DNA of 7,065 bases, taken from the NCBI GenBank assembly GCA_016200955.1, contig JACQDU010000450.1, forward strand, positions 1-7,065, given 5' to 3'. The translations under genes were made by a program, and so were the position numbers. The notes under the pieces are model-generated. The model saw only the letters and a program-made list of their open reading frames with translations, did not search any database and had not been told where the DNA came from. This DNA is from a bacterium (GTDB lineage Bacteria; Planctomycetota; J058; JACQDU01). Shown one piece after another: positions 4,783-7,065 of this stretch (position 1 is its first letter; each line of letters opens with the position of its first letter).

Positions 4783-6606
4783 TTAGGCGTGCACCGTGGC
4801 CTTTTCCCGCTCGGCGGCGAGGTTCCTCGTCTGCGGGAGGAAGTCCTCGGGCACCTCGGGCGAGGCGTACTCGTAGGGCCCGCGGTAGACGGTCGGCGTG
4901 ACCTCGAAGTTCCCGTGCCCCGGAGGCGACGGCGCCTCCCACTCGAGCGTATTCGAGTTCCACGGGTTCCGGGGCGCCCTCTGGCCGAAGAAGAGGCTCT
5001 TCACGAAGTTGAAGAAGAAGATGATCTGCGAGAAGCCGAGGCAGATCGCGCTGTAGGTGATCATCCGGTTGAGCGGCATGAGGTCCATGAGCATCGGGTA
5101 GTACGTCGGGTCCGCGATCCGGCGCGGGTGCCCGGCGACTCCGATGATGTGCATCGTGAAGAACGTCGTGTTCGCGAAGATGAACGTGAGGACGAAGTGG
5201 ATCTTGCCCAGCCGCTCGTCCATGAACTTCCCGAACATCTTCGGGAACCAGTAGTAGATCCCCGCGAACACCGCGAACATGCTCCCCGTGAAGAGCACGT
5301 AGTGGATGTGAGCCACGATGAAGTAGGTGTCGTGGATGTGGATGTCGACCGGCGTCGCTGCCATGAAGATCCCCGAGAGGCCGCCTATGATGAACATCGA
5401 GACGAAGGCGACCGCGTTCAGGAGAGCCGCGGTGAAGCGCACGTTCCCGCCCCAGAGCGTCGAGATCCAGTTGAACGTCTTCACCGCGGACGGGAGCGCG
5501 ATGAGCATCGTCGAGACCATGAACGTCGCGCCGAGCGCGGGGTTCATGCCCGACTGGAACATGTGGTGACCCCAGACGATGAACCCGAGGCCAGCGATCC
5601 CCGCGACGGAGTAGACCATGGGGCGATAGCCGAACAGCGGCTTCCGCGAGAACGTCGCGATCACGTCCGAGACGATCCCCATGGCGGGGAGGATCATGAT
5701 GTAGACGGCCGGGTGCGAGTAGAACCAGAACAGGTGTTGCCAGAGGAGAGGCTGGCCTCCTCCGACTCCGGCCATCTGGTTGTTGACCATGAGGCCTTCG
5801 GGGATGAAGAAGTTCGCGCCGAAGATGCGCTCGATGAGCTGCATGAGGAGCGCTCCCGTGAGGACGGGGAGCGCGAACGCCTGGAGGAGCGCCGTGATGA
5901 GCATGGCCCAGATCGTCATGGGCATGCGGAACATCTTCATGCCGGGCGCGCGGAGCTTGATGATCGTGGTGATGTAGTTGATCGACCCCATGAGCGACGA
6001 GAGGCCGACGAACAGGAGCCCCGCGAGCCACAGCGTCTGCCCGTGGAGCGACCCGGGCGCCGCGCTGTGCACCGCTGCGAGCGGCGGGTAAGCCGTCCAG
6101 CCCGCCGCGGCCGCCCCGCCTTCCACGAAGAAGCTCGAGCCCATGAAGATGAACGCGGGCCACATGAACCAGTAAGACATCATGTTGAGCTTCGGGAACG
6201 CCATGTCGGGGGCGCCGATCATGAGCGGGATGCAGAAGTTCCCGAACGCTCCCGCGAGGATCGGGATGATCACGAAGAAGATCATGATCGACGCGTGCAT
6301 CGTGAAGAGCATCGTGTAGAACTCGGGCGAGATGACCCTCCCGCTCGAACCGAACAGGGCCTTCCCGACGATCGGCATCTCGCTCCAGGGCCACGCGAGC
6401 TGCCAGCGCACGCAGAGGGCGAGGATCCCTCCCACGATGAACCAGAGCAGCGTCGAGAACAGGAACTGGATGCCGATGATCTTGTGGTCCGTCGAGAAGA
6501 TGTACTTCCCGAGGAAGGTGGTGGGACCGTGGCCGTGCCCGCCGCCATGGCCGTGGGTCGCCGTCCCGTGATCGCCGTGAGCGTCGTGTTTGTGCTCGTC
6601 CATCAT
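4783..6606 (-). CDS. coxA: Cytochrome c oxidase subunit I, A2 subtype
   Basis: A 607-residue, about 12-helix catalytic subunit that holds heme a and the heme a3-CuB centre where oxygen is reduced to water while protons are pumped. Ligands seen: His104 (MHASIMIFF) and His435 for heme a, His433 for heme a3 (both in VAHIHY), and His298, His347 and His348 for CuB. Tyr302 in HPAVY is the His-linked tyrosine. The K-channel lysine is Lys376 (LPSAVKTF). The D-channel entrance Asp134 (GAPDMAFP), Asn123 and Asn141 are kept. The glutamate of HPEV is replaced by Ala300 and preceded by Tyr296-Ser297, the mark of A2 oxidases. Residues 1-27 are His-rich (8 His) before TTFLGKYIFSTDHK. The start is at the ATGATG pair overlapping the coxB stop: ATG at 6606 gives an ATGA overlap, ATG at 6603 is one codon shorter. 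An ATG at 6648 would overlap coxB by 46 bases and is less likely. The stop abuts ctaA. Confidence 0.97.
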   Translation of the reverse strand: MMDEHKHDAHGDHGTATHGHGGGHGHGPTTFLGKYIFSTDHKIIGIQFLFSTLLWFIVGGILALCVRWQLAWPWSEMPIVGKALFGSSGRVISPEFYTMLFTMHASIMIFFVIIPILAGAFGNFCIPLMIGAPDMAFPKLNMMSYWFMWPAFIFMGSSFFVEGGAAAAGWTAYPPLAAVHSAAPGSLHGQTLWLAGLLFVGLSSLMGSINYITTIIKLRAPGMKMFRMPMTIWAMLITALLQAFALPVLTGALLMQLIERIFGANFFIPEGLMVNNQMAGVGGGQPLLWQHLFWFYSHPAVYIMILPAMGIVSDVIATFSRKPLFGYRPMVYSVAGIAGLGFIVWGHHMFQSGMNPALGATFMVSTMLIALPSAVKTFNWISTLWGGNVRFTAALLNAVAFVSMFIIGGLSGIFMAATPVDIHIHDTYFIVAHIHYVLFTGSMFAVFAGIYYWFPKMFGKFMDERLGKIHFVLTFIFANTTFFTMHIIGVAGHPRRIADPTYYPMLMDLMPLNRMITYSAICLGFSQIIFFFNFVKSLFFGQRAPRNPWNSNTLEWEAPSPPGHGNFEVTPTVYRGPYEYASPEVPEDFLPQTRNLAAEREKATVHA

Positions 6607-7065
6607 TCGGTGTCCCGCTCTTCCGCTTCTTTGGCCTTCTTGAGCCACGTGATGAAGTCGTTCTCATCGGGATGCACGGTCAGCTGGCCGCGCATCTTGT
6701 AGTGGCCCCACCCGCACAGCTCGGCGCACATGAGCTCGTAGTGCTCGGGGGCGCGCGTGTCGGGCCTCACCTTGAACCAGACGGGGATCGTCATGCCCGG
6801 CACCGCGTCCTGCTTCAGGCGCAGGTTCGGCAGGTAGAAGCTGTGGAGCACGTCCCGCGACCGGAGGTGGATGAGGATCTCCCGGTCCTGGATCACGTGG
6901 AAGTTGTTGAGCACGTGCACGTCGTTGCGCGTCCCGAGCTTGTACGTCGGACCGGGGCCCTTGCAGTCCTTGTTCGGGTGCGCCGTGTACGTCTTGCCGC
7001 ACGTCGGGCACGGGGTGGCTTCCGGGTAAGTGATCCTCCACTCGAACTGGCCCGCGAGCACCTCC
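6603..7065 (-). CDS. coxB: Cytochrome c oxidase subunit II, CuA domain (5' end outside window)
   Basis: The last 153 or so codons of subunit II, which takes electrons from cytochrome c or another donor through the binuclear CuA centre on the outer face. Numbering from the codon at 7061-7059, an internal valine after GAG that is not a real start, the frame begins VLAGQFEWRITYP. All CuA ligands are present: His73 (DVLHSF) and Cys112, Glu114, Cys116, His120, Met123 in CAELCGWGHYKM. The LKQDAVPGM segment (82-90) is typical. Between YP and the family's G-x-GT-x-D-D loop (here KLGTRNDV) sits an unusual insertion of about 25 residues with Cys18, Cys21, His28 and Cys33 spaced C-x2-C-x6-H-x4-C. The protein ends 29 residues after the last CuA ligand, so there is no C-terminal cytochrome c domain. 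The signal peptide and transmembrane hairpin lie outside the window. The TGA stop overlaps the coxA start. Identification is firm. Confidence 0.96.
   Translation of the reverse strand, partial: EVLAGQFEWRITYPEATPCPTCGKTYTAHPNKDCKGPGPTYKLGTRNDVHVLNNFHVIQDREILIHLRSRDVLHSFYLPNLRLKQDAVPGMTIPVWFKVRPDTRAPEHYELMCAELCGWGHYKMRGQLTVHPDENDFITWLKKAKEAEERDTE

Noticed and set aside
6607..6648. An upstream ATG at 6648 for coxA, adding 14 residues.
   Set aside because: It would overlap coxB by 46 bases and has no clear ribosome site, whereas the ATGATG at 6606/6603 overlaps the coxB stop in the usual coupled way.
2864..6667. A 1267-codon minus-strand open frame that could look like one giant protein.
   Set aside because: Only its last 318 codons are real (CtaB). 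The upstream part is the wrong frame of coxA and ctaA, with Arg/His/Gly-rich nonsense, while the correct frames are intact.
3946..6702. A 918-codon open frame on the plus strand opposite coxA and ctaA.
   Set aside because: Its translation is almost all Arg, Asp, Glu, His, Val and Pro with no domain, as expected for the antisense of GC-rich coding DNA. The minus strand carries coxA and ctaA with all family motifs.
7059..7061. A GTG codon near the window edge as the start of a short subunit II.
   Set aside because: It is preceded in frame by a Glu codon and lies inside the conserved VLAGQFEW strand of the CuA domain, so the gene continues beyond the window. The GGAGGT before it is chance coding sequence.
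1..7065. tRNA or rRNA genes, CRISPR arrays, insertion sequences, prophage or defence genes.
   Set aside because: Nearly every base is accounted for by the oxidase operon. I saw no regularly spaced repeats, inverted terminal repeats, transposase motifs or cloverleaf-like sequences.

Overview
The window is one stretch of a minus-strand operon for an aa3-type cytochrome c oxidase (complex IV, heme-copper oxidase family A) and its assembly factors. Read in the direction of transcription, from high to low coordinates, the order is: coxB/ctaC (subunit II, 5' end outside the window), coxA/ctaD (subunit I), ctaA (COX15-type heme A synthase), ctaB (heme O synthase), coxC/ctaE (subunit III), a small subunit IV gene with an unusual N-terminal domain, a SCO copper chaperone fused to a DUF420 (CtaM-like) membrane domain, and the first 22 codons of an unidentified gene. 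I see no gene on the plus strand. The long plus-strand open frames are antisense shadows typical of GC-rich DNA.

Packing is very tight. Neighbouring genes overlap by 4 bases (coxB/coxA, ctaA/ctaB, SCO/next gene), abut (coxA/ctaA) or lie 9 to 28 bases apart. There is no room for an internal promoter or terminator and none is visible, so the transcript must begin upstream of coxB (beyond position 7065) and continue past position 1. Three genes start with GTG.

The organism is a GC-rich, respiring, probably Gram-negative bacterium. The phylum cannot be fixed from this window; GC-rich groups such as Myxococcota, Planctomycetota or Acidobacteriota would fit, but that is a guess. The oxidase is of the A2 subtype: subunit I has Tyr-Ser before the active-site HPxVY motif and lacks the D-channel glutamate. 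Subunit II ends soon after its CuA site, so it carries no C-terminal cytochrome c domain.

The genes form a logical set. CtaB and CtaA turn heme B into heme O and then heme A for subunit I. The SCO domain is expected to serve the CuA site of subunit II, and the DUF420 domain is related to an oxidase maturation factor. Subunits I to IV form the enzyme. No CuB chaperone (Cox11/CtaG) is seen here.

The core is conventional, but several subunits carry additions I would not expect. (1) Subunit IV has an N-terminal domain resembling the HesB/IscA A-type iron-sulfur carrier fold without its ligand cysteines. (2) The CuA domain of subunit II has a Cys-x2-Cys-x6-His-x4-Cys insertion. (3) Subunit III has a hydrophilic insertion of roughly 65 residues between its first two helices. 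(4) Histidine-rich tails occur on subunits I and IV. (5) The N-terminus of CtaB seems to be coded partly by a GC-rich palindromic element. The first two are the best candidates for something undescribed.
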